A DNA stretch of 58,387 bases from Caulobacterales bacterium (GCA_020638525.1 JACKIL010000014.1:1-58387), one strand, 5' to 3'; shown: positions 24,340-34,122, numbered from the stretch's first letter. A program made the numbers and translations. Notes: generated by a model from the letters alone, not told the origin.

Positions 24340-25326
24340 TTAGAAGCCTGCTTGCTGGGCGAGATGGGCGGCTAGCGGCGGCATGCCGACGGCAAGGCCA
24401 ATACTGATGACGAGCCCGACAAACGCTTTGAACGCATCCATTCCGACGATCTTCGCTGTCGCCCCGGGCGAACGCACTCTGTCGATCGTGGCAATCGCAA
24501 ACTCGCGGCCTGCAATAAAGCCAAGGAACGCCCATGTCGTCGACATGGGCGTCTTCGAAATATAGGCGAAATAAGCGAGCAACGAGGCGTATGTGAAGTC
24601 GATAATCGTCGCCGAGCGAATGTCCGTAACGCTCGTTTTCGACTTCAGGATGCGCTGAACGGGCCCGCCGCCATTCGCGAATGTGATGAGCAGCAGAACC
24701 AGGATGACTCCGACTCCGATCCCCGCCTGCGTGTGGTTAAGCTGGCGCGGCAGGAAGACGAAAATGTTCGCCATATCCTGAATGAGCCAGACGCCCCAAA
24801 GATAAGCCGTCGTCACCCACTGCAGAAGAATCCAGATCGGCTTCTGCGCGCGATCGGGCGTGCGCAGGAAGTGGCGCTCGATCGTCGGCGCCAGCAGCGA
24901 GTAGAGGACCCCGCCGACGACGAACGACATCGCATAGGCGTAGAGCGACTTCTGGATCATCGACGTCAAGCCGGACATCGTCGCGAAGATCGACAGGATC
25001 ATGAAGCTTGTCGAAACCGGAATACCGAAGCGCGTCAGGATAAGTAGCGCCATAGCCGGAATGACGTGGAACCATTCGACCTGAAAGACCGGGTATTTCG
25101 CTGTGTTCGAAAGACGCCCCCAGGAAGGATCGCCGTTGAACTGTATGTAACCGAAAGCGAAAACGATGCAGAGGACCGTCGCGGCGAACAGGAAGAGCGC
25201 CCACCAGGGCAGCTTGCGGTTGGAATTAATGAACGTACCGAGCGTCTGCAGCGCATCATTGCCGACGACGGCATAAGCGGCGAACACGAAGCCCAGCGCC
25301 GCCCACGGACTAATTCCCAAATCCAT
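24340..25326 (-). CDS. PiT-superfamily-like inorganic phosphate permease
   Basis: 328 residues, almost all hydrophobic, with about nine or ten helices. Two inverted halves each carry a PiT-like signature: VVGNDALQTLGTFI near residue 20 and, in the second half, KTPMSTTWAFLGFIAGRE. TRFGIPVSTSFMIL fits the Pro-Val-Ser-Thr motif of the first half. PiT proteins import phosphate with H+ or Na+; substrate here is inferred. The usual PhoU-like partner gene is absent. The start at 25326 has AAGG and GGG upstream and gives a short N-terminus before the first helix. It ends nine bases from the convergent AMP-ligase gene. Confidence 0.75.
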   Translation of the reverse strand: MDLGISPWAALGFVFAAYAVVGNDALQTLGTFINSNRKLPWWALFLFAATVLCIVFAFGYIQFNGDPSWGRLSNTAKYPVFQVEWFHVIPAMALLILTRFGIPVSTSFMILSIFATMSGLTSMIQKSLYAYAMSFVVGGVLYSLLAPTIERHFLRTPDRAQKPIWILLQWVTTAYLWGVWLIQDMANIFVFLPRQLNHTQAGIGVGVILVLLLITFANGGGPVQRILKSKTSVTDIRSATIIDFTYASLLAYFAYISKTPMSTTWAFLGFIAGREFAIATIDRVRSPGATAKIVGMDAFKAFVGLVISIGLAVGMPPLAAHLAQQAGF

Positions 25327-25509
25327 CTCGAACCCTTGCCTTTTGTGCGGGCGGCGCAAGGCCTGACCCACCCCAAAATTCGGGCGCACCCTCGGTTTTT
25401 TCTGTTTCAGATTTGTGACAAGGCTTCCGGCGTCGCGAAAGGTTCGTACTCGCTTTCACTGGAAATGGCCGCGAAATCAGCCATAAAGGACGACTTTTCG
25501 GGATAACGA

Positions 25510-26535
25510 ATGACGGTGCAGACGGCTGACAATCCAGGCGCAAGAGTTTCGGAAGGGCGTGTCGGCGTCCTTCTGGTCAATCTGGGCACGCCGCAAGCCC
25601 CAACGCGCCCCGCGGTCAGGGATTATCTCGCTGAGTTCCTCAGCGATCGGCGGATCGTCGACTATCCTCGCGCCATCTGGCTGCCGGTTCTCTACGGGAT
25701 CATCCTCAACACGAGGCCGGCCAAAACGGCGCGCGCCTATGCGAAGATCTGGCGAAACGACACGGGCGAGTCGCCCTTGCGCTATTACACGCGCCGTCAG
25801 GCCGAACGGCTCGGCGGCAAGCTTGGCGGGACTGTCGTTGTCGATTGGGCGATGCGCTATGGCTCCCCGTCGATTGCAGAGCGCATCAATGCGATGAATG
25901 CGGCGGGCGTGACGCGAATTCTCATCGTCGCGCTCTACCCGCAATATTCATCAACCACGACGGCGAGCGTGAATGACGCGGTATTTGACGCCGTAAAGGG
26001 AATGCGGCTGCAGCCGACGCTCCGCTTCACGCCGCCATTCGCGGCGGAGCCCGCCTATATCGACGCGCTGGCGGCCTCGGCGAGATTGGCGCTGGCGGGC
26101 ATGCGCGAGCCGCCCGAATGCGTGATCCTTTCCTTCCACGGCCTGCCGGAACGGCTGACCGCCGCCGGAGACCCCTATGCAAGCGAATGCCGCATGACGG
26201 CTGAGCGCCTGCGCGCTGCTATGGGCTGGAGCGAGCGCTTCGCACCGCTCGCCTATCAGTCGAAGTTCGGACCTGAGCCATGGCTGGGACCGGCGACGGA
26301 CGATCTGATCGCGGCGTCCGCCCAGAATGGCGTCAAACGCATCGCAGTGATCACGCCGGGCTTTGTCGCCGATTGCATTGAGACGCTCGAAGAGATCGCG
26401 ATCGCCGGCAAAGAAGGCTTCATGGGGGCGGGCGGATCGCAATTTGCAGCCATCCCCTGTCTCAATGACAGCGACGAAATGATCAGACTTCTGGAAACGC
26501 TCGTCCGGCGCGAGTTGAAGGGCTGGATCGACTAG
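25510..26535 (+). CDS. hemH: Ferrochelatase
   Basis: 341 residues. It inserts Fe2+ into protoporphyrin IX, the last step of protoheme synthesis. VGVLLVNLGTPQAPT opens the fold; the catalytic His is in ILSFHGLPER and the metal-channel Glu residues are in FVADCIETLEEIA. YPQYSSTTTASV is also family-typical. The length is normal. The stop codon overlaps the stop of the convergent ltaE gene by four bases (CTAG). Confidence 0.97.
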   Translation: MTVQTADNPGARVSEGRVGVLLVNLGTPQAPTRPAVRDYLAEFLSDRRIVDYPRAIWLPVLYGIILNTRPAKTARAYAKIWRNDTGESPLRYYTRRQAERLGGKLGGTVVVDWAMRYGSPSIAERINAMNAAGVTRILIVALYPQYSSTTTASVNDAVFDAVKGMRLQPTLRFTPPFAAEPAYIDALAASARLALAGMREPPECVILSFHGLPERLTAAGDPYASECRMTAERLRAAMGWSERFAPLAYQSKFGPEPWLGPATDDLIAASAQNGVKRIAVITPGFVADCIETLEEIAIAGKEGFMGAGGSQFAAIPCLNDSDEMIRLLETLVRRELKGWID

Positions 26536-27587
26536 CGGGCGCTCTTTGCAAGCTCGTTCGCAAGCGAAAGAAACTTGTCGATATCGCTCTCGGTTGTCGC
26601 AAAGGATGCGATGAGCCGGCTCATTCTTCCGCCTGAAGGGTCGCCCGGCGTCACCCAAGGGAAGAACACTGCGCCCGCTTCGCGGAGCGCCGTTTCGAGC
26701 TTCGCCGGGAATTCCACGAACACTTCATTCGCCTGTGTCGGATACCAGATTTTGACGCCGTCGATCTTGGCGAGGCCTTCGGAAAGCCGCGCCGCCATCG
26801 CGTTCGCGCGCGACGCATAGCCGAGCCACCGGCCCTCGGAGAAATAGGCCTCGAATTGGGCGGAGATGAACCTGAGTTTCGAGAGCAGGTGTCCCGAACG
26901 CTTACGCTTGTAGATGAAATCGCCGACCATGTCCGGATTGAAGAAGACGACCGCTTCAGCGGCGAAACAGCCATTCTTGGTGCCGCCGAAACTCAAGACG
27001 TCGACGCCGGCCTTCCAGGTCATCTCCGCCGGCGTGCAGCCGAGCGAGACGAGCGCGTTCGCAAAGCGCGCGCCGTCCATGTGCACGGAAAGACCATGCG
27101 CCTGCGCGACATCGCAAAGCGCCTTCAGCTCTTCAACTGAATAGAGCGTGCCGCATTCAGTCGCCTGCGTGATCGAGAGCGCCTTGGCGGGCGCGCCATG
27201 GGGCGGACGGGCTGGATAACCCGCGATCGCTTTCTGGAGCATTTCCGGCGCGATCTTCGCGCCTGCGCCCCTAAGCGGCAACAATTTCGCGCCGCCCGTA
27301 AAGAGTTCGGGACCAGCACACTCGTCCATCTGGACGTGGCTTTCTTCATGGCAATAGATCATGCCGTATGACGGCGTCAGCACGGAGAGCGCCAGTCCGT
27401 TGGCCGCCCCGCCGGTCGCCACGAAGAAGACTGTCACTTCGCGTTCGAATATCTCGCAGAATTGACGCTCCGCAGACCGCGTAAACGCATCAGCGCCATA
27501 TGAAGGCGCAAGGCCTTGCGACGCACGCGTCAAAGCGTCGACGATTTCCGGCGCGGCGCCAGCCCAATTGTCTGATCCAAACAACAT
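26532..27587 (-). CDS. ltaE: Low-specificity threonine aldolase
   Basis: 351 residues, a fold-type I PLP enzyme. It cleaves L-threonine or L-allo-threonine to glycine and acetaldehyde. FGSDNWAGAAPEIVDAL at the N-terminus, the stacking His region CHEESHVQMDECAGPE, the Asp in SVHMDGARFANAL and the PLP lysine in SFGGTKNG are all present. The start at 27587 is chosen because the protein then begins like its family; the ribosome binding site is weak. Its stop interlocks with that of hemH. Confidence 0.93.
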   Translation of the reverse strand: MLFGSDNWAGAAPEIVDALTRASQGLAPSYGADAFTRSAERQFCEIFEREVTVFFVATGGAANGLALSVLTPSYGMIYCHEESHVQMDECAGPELFTGGAKLLPLRGAGAKIAPEMLQKAIAGYPARPPHGAPAKALSITQATECGTLYSVEELKALCDVAQAHGLSVHMDGARFANALVSLGCTPAEMTWKAGVDVLSFGGTKNGCFAAEAVVFFNPDMVGDFIYKRKRSGHLLSKLRFISAQFEAYFSEGRWLGYASRANAMAARLSEGLAKIDGVKIWYPTQANEVFVEFPAKLETALREAGAVFFPWVTPGDPSGGRMSRLIASFATTESDIDKFLSLANELAKSAR

Positions 27588-27619
27588 TTGCGAAGTAGAG
27601 CCTTTCTGCGCGAAGCGCG

Positions 27620-28324
27620 TCAACGGTCGAATGGCTGCAAGGTTGAAATCAGGCTTGAGAAATCGGGCGCTGTCAAATGCGCGCCTGCCGCCGCAAGACA
27701 CGCTTCGTGGCCGTCAAAGCAATGCCCGCCGCCCAGAAACCCGCAAACGATCATGCCCGCGGAAACGCCTGCGCGCACGCCATTCTCGCTGTCTTCGACA
27801 ACCAGGCAGCGCGAAGGATCAATGCCAAGGCGGTCGGCGGCATAAAGAAATATATCGGGCGCCGGTTTGCCGTGCTTCACGAGATCTGCGGAATAGACAT
27901 GCGGCGCGACCGCATCCCACAGGCTCATGCGCTTCAGTTTCGACTCCAGAAAATGCGCACGCGACGAAGAGGCGACCGCCGTCGCGCCCGTAACGGATTT
28001 TGCGTGATCAAGCGCGAGCCCAGCGCCGGCGACGACCTGAAGCGCGCCCATCTCCCGACGACGGCCCGCGAGCACCTGCTCTTCGAAACCCTCGGACGGC
28101 GGCGCCTCGAACTTCACCGCGTAGTCTTTGGCGAGCGCCTCAAAGAAGGCCGCATCATGCATGCCGACAAAGCGGCGAACATATTCCTGCGGAGAGTAAT
28201 CGAGCCCCAGCTCGCCGAGCGCGCGGCGCTCACCCTTGATCGCCAGCACCTCGCTGTCAACGAGCACGCCGTCGCAATCGAAGATGACGGCGGAGATTTC
28301 ATGTCCGGCGATGATCGCCGCCAT
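27620..28324 (-). CDS. HAD-superfamily (subfamily IA) phosphatase/phosphomutase-like
   Basis: 234 residues. The HAD motifs are I: FDCDGVLVDSE, II: VASSSRAHF, III: the lysine of KHGKPAPDIF, IV: VVEDSENGVRAG. The cap domain (about residues 25-95) is helical, as in beta-phosphoglucomutase-like enzymes and sugar-phosphate phosphatases. Without the mutase-specific residues aligned I would not choose between the two. The start at 28324 (MAAIIAGHEIS) is preferred; a longer frame would reach into the hppA terminator. It lies 32 bp upstream of ltaE on the same strand. Confidence 0.88.
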   Translation of the reverse strand: MAAIIAGHEISAVIFDCDGVLVDSEVLAIKGERRALGELGLDYSPQEYVRRFVGMHDAAFFEALAKDYAVKFEAPPSEGFEEQVLAGRRREMGALQVVAGAGLALDHAKSVTGATAVASSSRAHFLESKLKRMSLWDAVAPHVYSADLVKHGKPAPDIFLYAADRLGIDPSRCLVVEDSENGVRAGVSAGMIVCGFLGGGHCFDGHEACLAAAGAHLTAPDFSSLISTLQPFDR

Positions 28325-28388
28325 AAGCGCAAAACCCGTGAAGCAACACAGCGCGGGATACCGGTTTCCCGCCGGGTCGTCGAGGCGC

Positions 28389-28424
28389 AAAAGAAAACGC
28401 CGGCCCCTTTTGAGGGCCGGCGTT
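28389..28424 (-). terminator. Intrinsic terminator of hppA
   Basis: Read on the minus strand: an 11-bp stem (AACGCCGGCCC with its complement, 28396-28406 and 28414-28424), a short loop and the T-rich tract TTTTCTTTT. It starts 25 bp past the hppA stop. Confidence 0.92.
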
Positions 28425-28449
28425 CTCCGAAAACCAGAAAAATCTTCGA

Positions 28450-30579
28450 TTAGCCTTTGAGGCTTGAGAGAACGGCGAGGAGCAAGAGCGCGACAATGTT
28501 CGTGATCTTGATCATCGGGTTCACAGCCGGGCCCGCCGTATCCTTGTAGGGATCGCCAACGGTGTCGCCCGTCACGGCCGCCTTGTGAGCGTCGGAGCCT
28601 TTGCCGCCATGGTGGCCGTCTTCGATGTACTTCTTCGCGTTATCCCACGCGCCGCCGCCAGCGGTCATCGAGAGCGCGACGAAGAGGCCGGTGACGATAA
28701 CGCCCATCAGCATGGCGCCGACCGCGGAAAGCGCCTGCGACTTGCCGGCGACCATGCCGACCGCAAAGTAAAGAACAATCGGCGAGAGAACGGGGAGCAT
28801 TGACGGCACCACCATCTCCTTGATCGCAGCACCCGTCAGAATGTTGACGGCGCGCGCATAGTCGGGGCGCTCCGTGCCGGCCATGATGCCTGGCTTTTCA
28901 CGGAACTGGCGACGCACTTCTTCAACGATGGCGCCGGCTGCGCGGCCAACCGATTGCATCGCCATCGAGCCGAAGAGGAACGGCAGAAGGCCGCCCACGA
29001 AAAGGCCGACGACGACGTAAGGGTTCGACAGCGAGAAGTCGACCGCCACGTCAGCGAACCACGGGAAATCGGTCGGGTGCGCGTTGAAGTGCTTGATGTC
29101 TTCCGTATACGCCGCAAAGAGCACGAGCGCGCCGAGGCCCGCCGAACCGATGGCGTAGCCTTTGGTGACGGCTTTGGTGGTGTTGCCGACCGCGTCGAGC
29201 GCGTCAGTCGTCTCGCGGACCGACCCTTCAAGGCCCGACATCTCAGCGATACCGCCCGCATTGTCCGTCACCGGACCGAAGGCGTCGAGTGCGACGACCA
29301 TGCCGGCGAGAGCGAGCATCGTCGTCACCGCCGTCGCGATGCCGTAAAGGCCCGCCAGATTGTAGGTGATGACGATGCCGAAAACGATGACAAGCGCCGG
29401 CAGCGCCGTCGCTTCCATCGAGACCGCAAGGCCCTGAATGACGTTCGTGCCGTGGCCGGAAACGGAGGCTTGCGCGACCGAACGGACGGGACGGAAGCCG
29501 GTGCCCGTATAGTATTCCGTGATCCACACGATGAGGCCCGTCACGACGAGACCAACGACGCCGCAGACGAAGAGGCTCATGCCCGTGAAGGACGCGCCGC
29601 TCGCCGTCACGCCAACCGGCTCGCCAAAACCGAAGACGAAGTGCGTTACGACCGCGACCGCAATGAGCGAGAGCACGCCCGTTACGATCAGCCCCTGATA
29701 GAGAGCACCCATGATGTTGGTCGACCCCTTGCGCAGCTGAACCGCATAGGTGCCGATGATCGAAGTGATGATACAGGAAGCGCCGATCGCCAACGGATAG
29801 AACATGAAATCGGTGGCGTTCGACGTGAAGAGGATCGAGCCAAGCACCATCGTCGCAGCGACAGTGACGACATAGGTCTCGAACAGGTCAGCCGCCATGC
29901 CCGCACAGTCGCCGACATTGTCGCCGACATTGTCTGCGATGGTGGCGGGGTTGCGGGGGTCGTCTTCCGGAATGCCGGCTTCGACTTTGCCGACGAGGTC
30001 GCCGCCGACATCTGCGCCTTTGGTGAAGATGCCGCCGCCGAGACGGGCGAACACCGAGATCAGCGAGGCGCCGAGCGAGAGCGAGACGAGGCCGGTGACG
30101 ACATCGCGGCTCTCAGGCGCATGCCCGAGCGGGCCGGTGAGGATCGCGTAGTAGCCCGCCAGACCAATGAGCGCGAGACCGGCGACGAGAAGCCCCGTCA
30201 CGGCGCCCGAGCGAAACGCGACCGAAAGGCCCTTGCCGAGGCTTTCGCTCGCGGCCTGCGTCGTGCGGACGTTCGCGCGCACCGACACCAGCATGCCGAT
30301 ATAGCCGGCCGCGCCCGAGAGAAACGCCCCGGCGGCGAAGCCGAGCGCCTGCACGATGCCGAGCGCAAAGAGGAGAATTGCGAAGACGACGACGCCTGCG
30401 ATCAGGATCGTCGTATATTGCCGGTTGAGGTAGGCTTGCGCGCCTTCCTGGATCGCCGAAGCGATTTCCCGCATCCGATCGCTGCCCGTCGGCAGCGACA
30501 TCACCTGCTGAACGGTGAACGCGCCGTACAGAATCGCGAGCCCGCCAGCCGCGATGACCAGCAAGAGTGCTGTGCTCAT
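28450..30579 (-). CDS. hppA: K+-independent H+-pumping pyrophosphatase
   Basis: 709 residues with about 16 membrane helices. It couples hydrolysis of cytosolic pyrophosphate to proton export across the inner membrane. The substrate-binding motif KGADVGGDLVGKVEAGIPED and DNVGDNVGDCAGMAADLFE are intact. The motif GNTTKAVTKGYAIGSA carries Lys where K+-dependent pumps have Ala, which from established knowledge of the family marks the K+-independent class. AAGGGAAGGAA precedes the ATG. The gene is monocistronic with its own terminator and divergent from the sphingolipid cluster across 0.8 kb. Confidence 0.97.
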   Translation of the reverse strand: MSTALLLVIAAGGLAILYGAFTVQQVMSLPTGSDRMREIASAIQEGAQAYLNRQYTTILIAGVVVFAILLFALGIVQALGFAAGAFLSGAAGYIGMLVSVRANVRTTQAASESLGKGLSVAFRSGAVTGLLVAGLALIGLAGYYAILTGPLGHAPESRDVVTGLVSLSLGASLISVFARLGGGIFTKGADVGGDLVGKVEAGIPEDDPRNPATIADNVGDNVGDCAGMAADLFETYVVTVAATMVLGSILFTSNATDFMFYPLAIGASCIITSIIGTYAVQLRKGSTNIMGALYQGLIVTGVLSLIAVAVVTHFVFGFGEPVGVTASGASFTGMSLFVCGVVGLVVTGLIVWITEYYTGTGFRPVRSVAQASVSGHGTNVIQGLAVSMEATALPALVIVFGIVITYNLAGLYGIATAVTTMLALAGMVVALDAFGPVTDNAGGIAEMSGLEGSVRETTDALDAVGNTTKAVTKGYAIGSAGLGALVLFAAYTEDIKHFNAHPTDFPWFADVAVDFSLSNPYVVVGLFVGGLLPFLFGSMAMQSVGRAAGAIVEEVRRQFREKPGIMAGTERPDYARAVNILTGAAIKEMVVPSMLPVLSPIVLYFAVGMVAGKSQALSAVGAMLMGVIVTGLFVALSMTAGGGAWDNAKKYIEDGHHGGKGSDAHKAAVTGDTVGDPYKDTAGPAVNPMIKITNIVALLLLAVLSSLKG

Positions 30580-31384
30580 GTCGTTCCTTCCCTTGGCCCC
30601 TTCAAGGCCTCTGACAATGGATGAGTTTGGGGAGAAGCGCCGATATGGCCGCGGCGCGTTGCGCGCCTGCGCTTCAACCGGTCCCCGTTACGTCGGCGCG
30701 AAAACTGGCAAAGCCCTTGGGTAAAATCAACAAAAACTTGGATTTCGGCCGGCGAGCGCGCCGCCCCGTTGGCATCGCTCGCGCCATCGAAGCGGAGGCC
30801 GCGCGCGCGTCAGCGGTCTCCTGCGCACAGGCCAGGACTGGCTCGCCCCCTTGTCCCCCTGGAGTTGTACATATTTCGAACAAAGGGTCGTTTTGGTTGC
30901 GCAATTAAATGGCGTGGACCTAGCTACAACGCCGTTCCGGCAACAGAGGGGCGCCGCGGTCGAAGGCCGCGACTTCTTTGATGGAAAAGGAGTATTCAGC
31001 GCGACCCACGGGAAACGGAACAGCTTTCACCGCCGACCCGCATGGGAGCGTTGCGCCGCGGCATTTCTGAAACATCCGCGCGCAAAACTTGAAAGCAGCA
31101 AGGGGCCCGCGCACTTGCCGGTTGACCTAAAGGATTGTATCCGCCCAAGATTGTCCGGTCAGTCGGGCGGGTAGGGCCCGTTTGCCGTCGCGGGGCGAGC
31201 GGCGGTCCGAGTGGCGGGAATTGGGGACCTGACGTCTGGCTGGTCCGCAGCCAGGCAAATCTAGTTGAGTTGCGCCAAACCGAGGCGTGTCAGCCCGAGT
31301 GGCATGAGGAGAGGTCCTGCGCATGCTGCGAGGGTGTAGAAAAAAAGACCGCCGAGCGAAGACCGGCGCAGTGCGGGGGCGTTG
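30580..31384. other. Intergenic region (805 bp) between hppA and the sphingolipid cluster
   Basis: No convincing gene. Several short open frames on both strands lack ribosome binding sites and family-like sequence. I see a small hairpin TGGCTG-GTCCG-CAGCCA near 31240, an AT-richer segment around 30725-30745 and another at 30865-30910 (ATATTTCGAAC, GCAATTAAAT), and TTGACC at about 31122 that could be a -35 element but lacks a well-spaced -10. It probably holds the two divergent promoters and perhaps a leader or small RNA. Confidence 0.5.
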
Positions 31385-33151
31385 ATGGCCGTCATCCCAA
31401 CACCAACCAAGAGCGGATCGCTTCCGATCAAGACAAGCGGATTCCGTACGGTGCCAGAAGCGCTTGATTATGCAGCGCTCGGCGAGGCCGGATATAATTT
31501 CTACAATCTGCGCGGCGAACTCGCTTCGAGTCTTCCCTATTCAGAAGTCAAAGCACGCGCGCAGGCGCTCGCAAAAAAGCTCGCGGGGCAATTTGAGCGC
31601 GGCGCGCGCGTCGCCATGGTCGCCGAGACCAGCCCGGAATTCATGACCACCTTCTTCGCCTGCCAATATGCGGGGATCGTTCCGGCGCCGATGCCGATGC
31701 CGGTCAATCTTGGCGGCAAGGAAGGTTACCTAAATCAGATCCGTCAGATGATCATGGGCGCGAAAGCCGCCGCCGTGATCGGGCCGGCCGCCCTCAATGG
31801 TTTCCTGAGCGAGGCCATTTCAGATTTTCCCGATGTCCGTGTTTTCGACTTCGAGGCTCTCGACACGCTCGCAGACGGCGAAGCCGAGGCGATTCCCTTT
31901 GGTCCGGACGAATGGTGTTACATCCAGTATTCGTCGGGCTCGACCAGCGCGCCGAAGGGCGTGATCGGAACCCAGGCCTCGGTCACCGCGAACCTTCACG
32001 GCATTACGACATACGGCCTCAAGCTCACCGAAAATGACCGCGCCGCAAGCTGGCTGCCGCTTTATCACGACATGGGCCTGATCGGCTTTGTCTTGTCGCC
32101 GATGTACGGACAGCGCAGCGTTGACTACATCGCAACGTCAGACTTTGTGCGGCGGCCTCTTCTGTGGCTGCGATTGATGTCCGAAAACCGCACGACGATC
32201 ACCTACAGCCCATCATTCGGCTACGATCTAAGCGCGCGCCGTGCAGCCCGCGCAGAAGATGGCGCCCTTGATCTCTCTGCGCTGCGCACCGCCGGCATTG
32301 GCGGAGACATGGTGCGCCCGGAAGCTCTCAACGCTTTTACGCAAGCTTTTTCGTCTGTCGGCTTCAATCCCAAAGCGTTTCTGCCGAGCTACGGCATGGC
32401 GGAGGCGACGCTGGCCGTCTCTTTCACTGAGATCGACGCGCACATCGAGACTGATCTTGTCGACATGCGCCACTATACGCGTTCAAGCATCGCCCAACCG
32501 GCCTCGGCCGTCACGGTGCCGGAGCACCAGCGCGGCTTTGTTCTGTGCGGGCGTCCGCTGCCTGAGCACGCCATCGAGGTGCGCGGCGAAGATGGCGCGC
32601 CGCTGGGCGATCGCGCCGTCGGCCGCGTCTTCATCAAGGGGCCGAGCGTGACGCCGGGTTACTTCAGCGATCCGGAATCGTCGAAGCGCATGTTCAGCGG
32701 CGAGTGGCTGGATACCGGCGATATGGGCTATATGCTCCGTGGTCAGATCGTCATTACGGGCCGCGCGAAAGACCTCATCATCATTAACGGCCGCAATATC
32801 TGGCCGCAGGACATTGAGTGGGCGGTCGAAAAGATCGAAGGCATTCGTGAAGGCGGCGTTGCGGCGTTCTCCGTCGATGACGGCCTTGGCGAGCGCATCA
32901 TCGTCGTCGCCGAACGCCGTGGCCTCAGCGCCGAAGCACTGGGCGAACTTCGCCGCGAAGTGGGCCGCGTCGTTCAGACGGCCGCTGGCGCACCTGCTGA
33001 AATCGTTCTCGCCAAGCCGCATTCGATGGTGATGACTTCGTCTGGCAAACTTTCGCGCGCGAAGGTGAAAGCGAAATACCTTGAGGGCGCTTTCGATGAG
33101 GCCGCGACAGATTCAGATGCGCCGCGAGCGCTTGCTGAAGCACGGGTGTGA
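31385..33151 (+). CDS. aasR: Fatty acyl-AMP ligase-type acyl-ACP synthetase of sphingolipid synthesis
   Basis: 588 residues. The adenylating motifs are YIQYSSGSTSAPKGVIGT, LPLYHDMGLIGFVL, PSYGMAEATLAVSF and GEWLDTGDMGYML, with GRAKDLIIINGRNIWPQDIE, the pattern of fatty acyl-AMP ligases that load acyl groups onto an ACP. In Caulobacter the corresponding enzyme charges a dedicated ACP for ceramide synthesis. Here the ACP (34123) and serine palmitoyltransferase (34390) are on the same transcript, which supports the same job. The ATG at 31385 is preceded directly by an in-frame TTG; the ribosome binding site is weak. The stop overlaps the start of the reductase gene (GTGA). The gene symbol is assigned by context with Caulobacter. 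Confidence 0.85.
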   Translation: MAVIPTPTKSGSLPIKTSGFRTVPEALDYAALGEAGYNFYNLRGELASSLPYSEVKARAQALAKKLAGQFERGARVAMVAETSPEFMTTFFACQYAGIVPAPMPMPVNLGGKEGYLNQIRQMIMGAKAAAVIGPAALNGFLSEAISDFPDVRVFDFEALDTLADGEAEAIPFGPDEWCYIQYSSGSTSAPKGVIGTQASVTANLHGITTYGLKLTENDRAASWLPLYHDMGLIGFVLSPMYGQRSVDYIATSDFVRRPLLWLRLMSENRTTITYSPSFGYDLSARRAARAEDGALDLSALRTAGIGGDMVRPEALNAFTQAFSSVGFNPKAFLPSYGMAEATLAVSFTEIDAHIETDLVDMRHYTRSSIAQPASAVTVPEHQRGFVLCGRPLPEHAIEVRGEDGAPLGDRAVGRVFIKGPSVTPGYFSDPESSKRMFSGEWLDTGDMGYMLRGQIVITGRAKDLIIINGRNIWPQDIEWAVEKIEGIREGGVAAFSVDDGLGERIIVVAERRGLSAEALGELRREVGRVVQTAAGAPAEIVLAKPHSMVMTSSGKLSRAKVKAKYLEGAFDEAATDSDAPRALAEARV

Positions 33152-34083
33152 GCAGAACAGTCGCCGTCACCGGCGGCACCGGCTTTGTCGGCGCCGCTCT
33201 CATACAGACGCTCATCGAGCGCGGAGACAAGGTGAAAGCGCTCGCGCGTGACGCGCAGCGGCTTGCCCATTTTCCAGACATCGCTGTCGTTCCCGGCTCG
33301 CTGGAAAACGAAGGCGCGCTTTCATCGCTCGCTGAAGGCTCCGACATCCTCATCCATTGCGCGGGCCTGACGCACGCCCGGCGCGATGAGGAATTTTTCA
33401 GCGTCAATGTCGAAGGCGCGCGCAGGGCGGCGCAAGCCGCCGCGCGCCATCGGGCCAAGCTCGTCCATATCTCATCCCTCGCCGCGCGCAGGCCCGAAGT
33501 CTCCGCTTATGCCGAAAGCAAGCGCAAGAGCGAGGACGCCGTCGCCGAAGGCTCGGGCGCGAACCCTTTCATCGCCTTGCGCGCGCCGGCGATTTACGGC
33601 CCCGGGGACGCAGCGACCCTTCCCTATTTCAAGCTCGTTCGCAGCGGCCTCGCACCGGAGCCCGCCGCGGAGCCGTCGCCACGCGCTTCGATCCTCTATG
33701 TGGGCGACGTCGTCGCCGCGATCCTCCAGGCGGCGGATGAAGCCCGCGAAAACGCGATTTACGAGATCGGCGACGACTCCCCCAGCGGCTATAGCTGGGG
33801 CGAAATCGGCCAGGCGCTCGGGGAGGCTTTTGGCCGTCCGCCCGCTCGTCTACCCGCGCCGCGTTGGCTGCTCGCGTCATACGCGACTTGTGCAGCGGGA
33901 ATTTCGCGCATGGCGGGACAAGCGCCAATGGTGACGCCAGGCAAAATTCGAGAATTTTTTCACCCGGACTGGGTCGCGCGCGATAATCTGCTCGCGGACG
34001 CGACTTCTTGGCGTGCAAGGACGCCGCTAAAAGAAGGGTTTGCAAAAACCGTCCGCTGGTATCAAGAAAACGGTCTCTTATGA
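33148..34083 (+). CDS. cerR: NAD-dependent epimerase/dehydratase family reductase, probable ceramide reductase
   Basis: 311 residues, extended short-chain dehydrogenase fold. The Rossmann motif TGGTGFVGAALI is near the start, then HCAGLTHA, the Ser in VHISSLAARRP and the YxxxK pair in YAESKRKSE. In Caulobacter an enzyme of this type reduces 3-oxo-ceramide to dihydroceramide. The start is GTG at 33148, overlapping the stop of the synthetase gene by four bases (GTGA), which implies translational coupling. The gene is followed by the ACP gene after 39 bp. The assignment to CerR rests on family plus neighbourhood, not on a recognised unique residue. Confidence 0.85.
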   Translation: MSRTVAVTGGTGFVGAALIQTLIERGDKVKALARDAQRLAHFPDIAVVPGSLENEGALSSLAEGSDILIHCAGLTHARRDEEFFSVNVEGARRAAQAAARHRAKLVHISSLAARRPEVSAYAESKRKSEDAVAEGSGANPFIALRAPAIYGPGDAATLPYFKLVRSGLAPEPAAEPSPRASILYVGDVVAAILQAADEARENAIYEIGDDSPSGYSWGEIGQALGEAFGRPPARLPAPRWLLASYATCAAGISRMAGQAPMVTPGKIREFFHPDWVARDNLLADATSWRARTPLKEGFAKTVRWYQENGLL

Positions 34084-34122
34084 GACGCCGGGCCTGAATT
34101 CGAAGTGAGGAGAAGCGGGTCG

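Noticed and set aside
28954..30624. 556-codon open frame on the plus strand opposite hppA
   Set aside because: Antisense shadow of a GC-rich gene: the translation is Arg/Asp/His/Glu-rich without any fold-like pattern, and hppA on the other strand is complete and unmistakable.
30621..31467. Short open frames in the hppA to aasR spacer, on both strands
   Set aside because: None has a ribosome binding site, family-like sequence or non-overlapping position; treated as noise.
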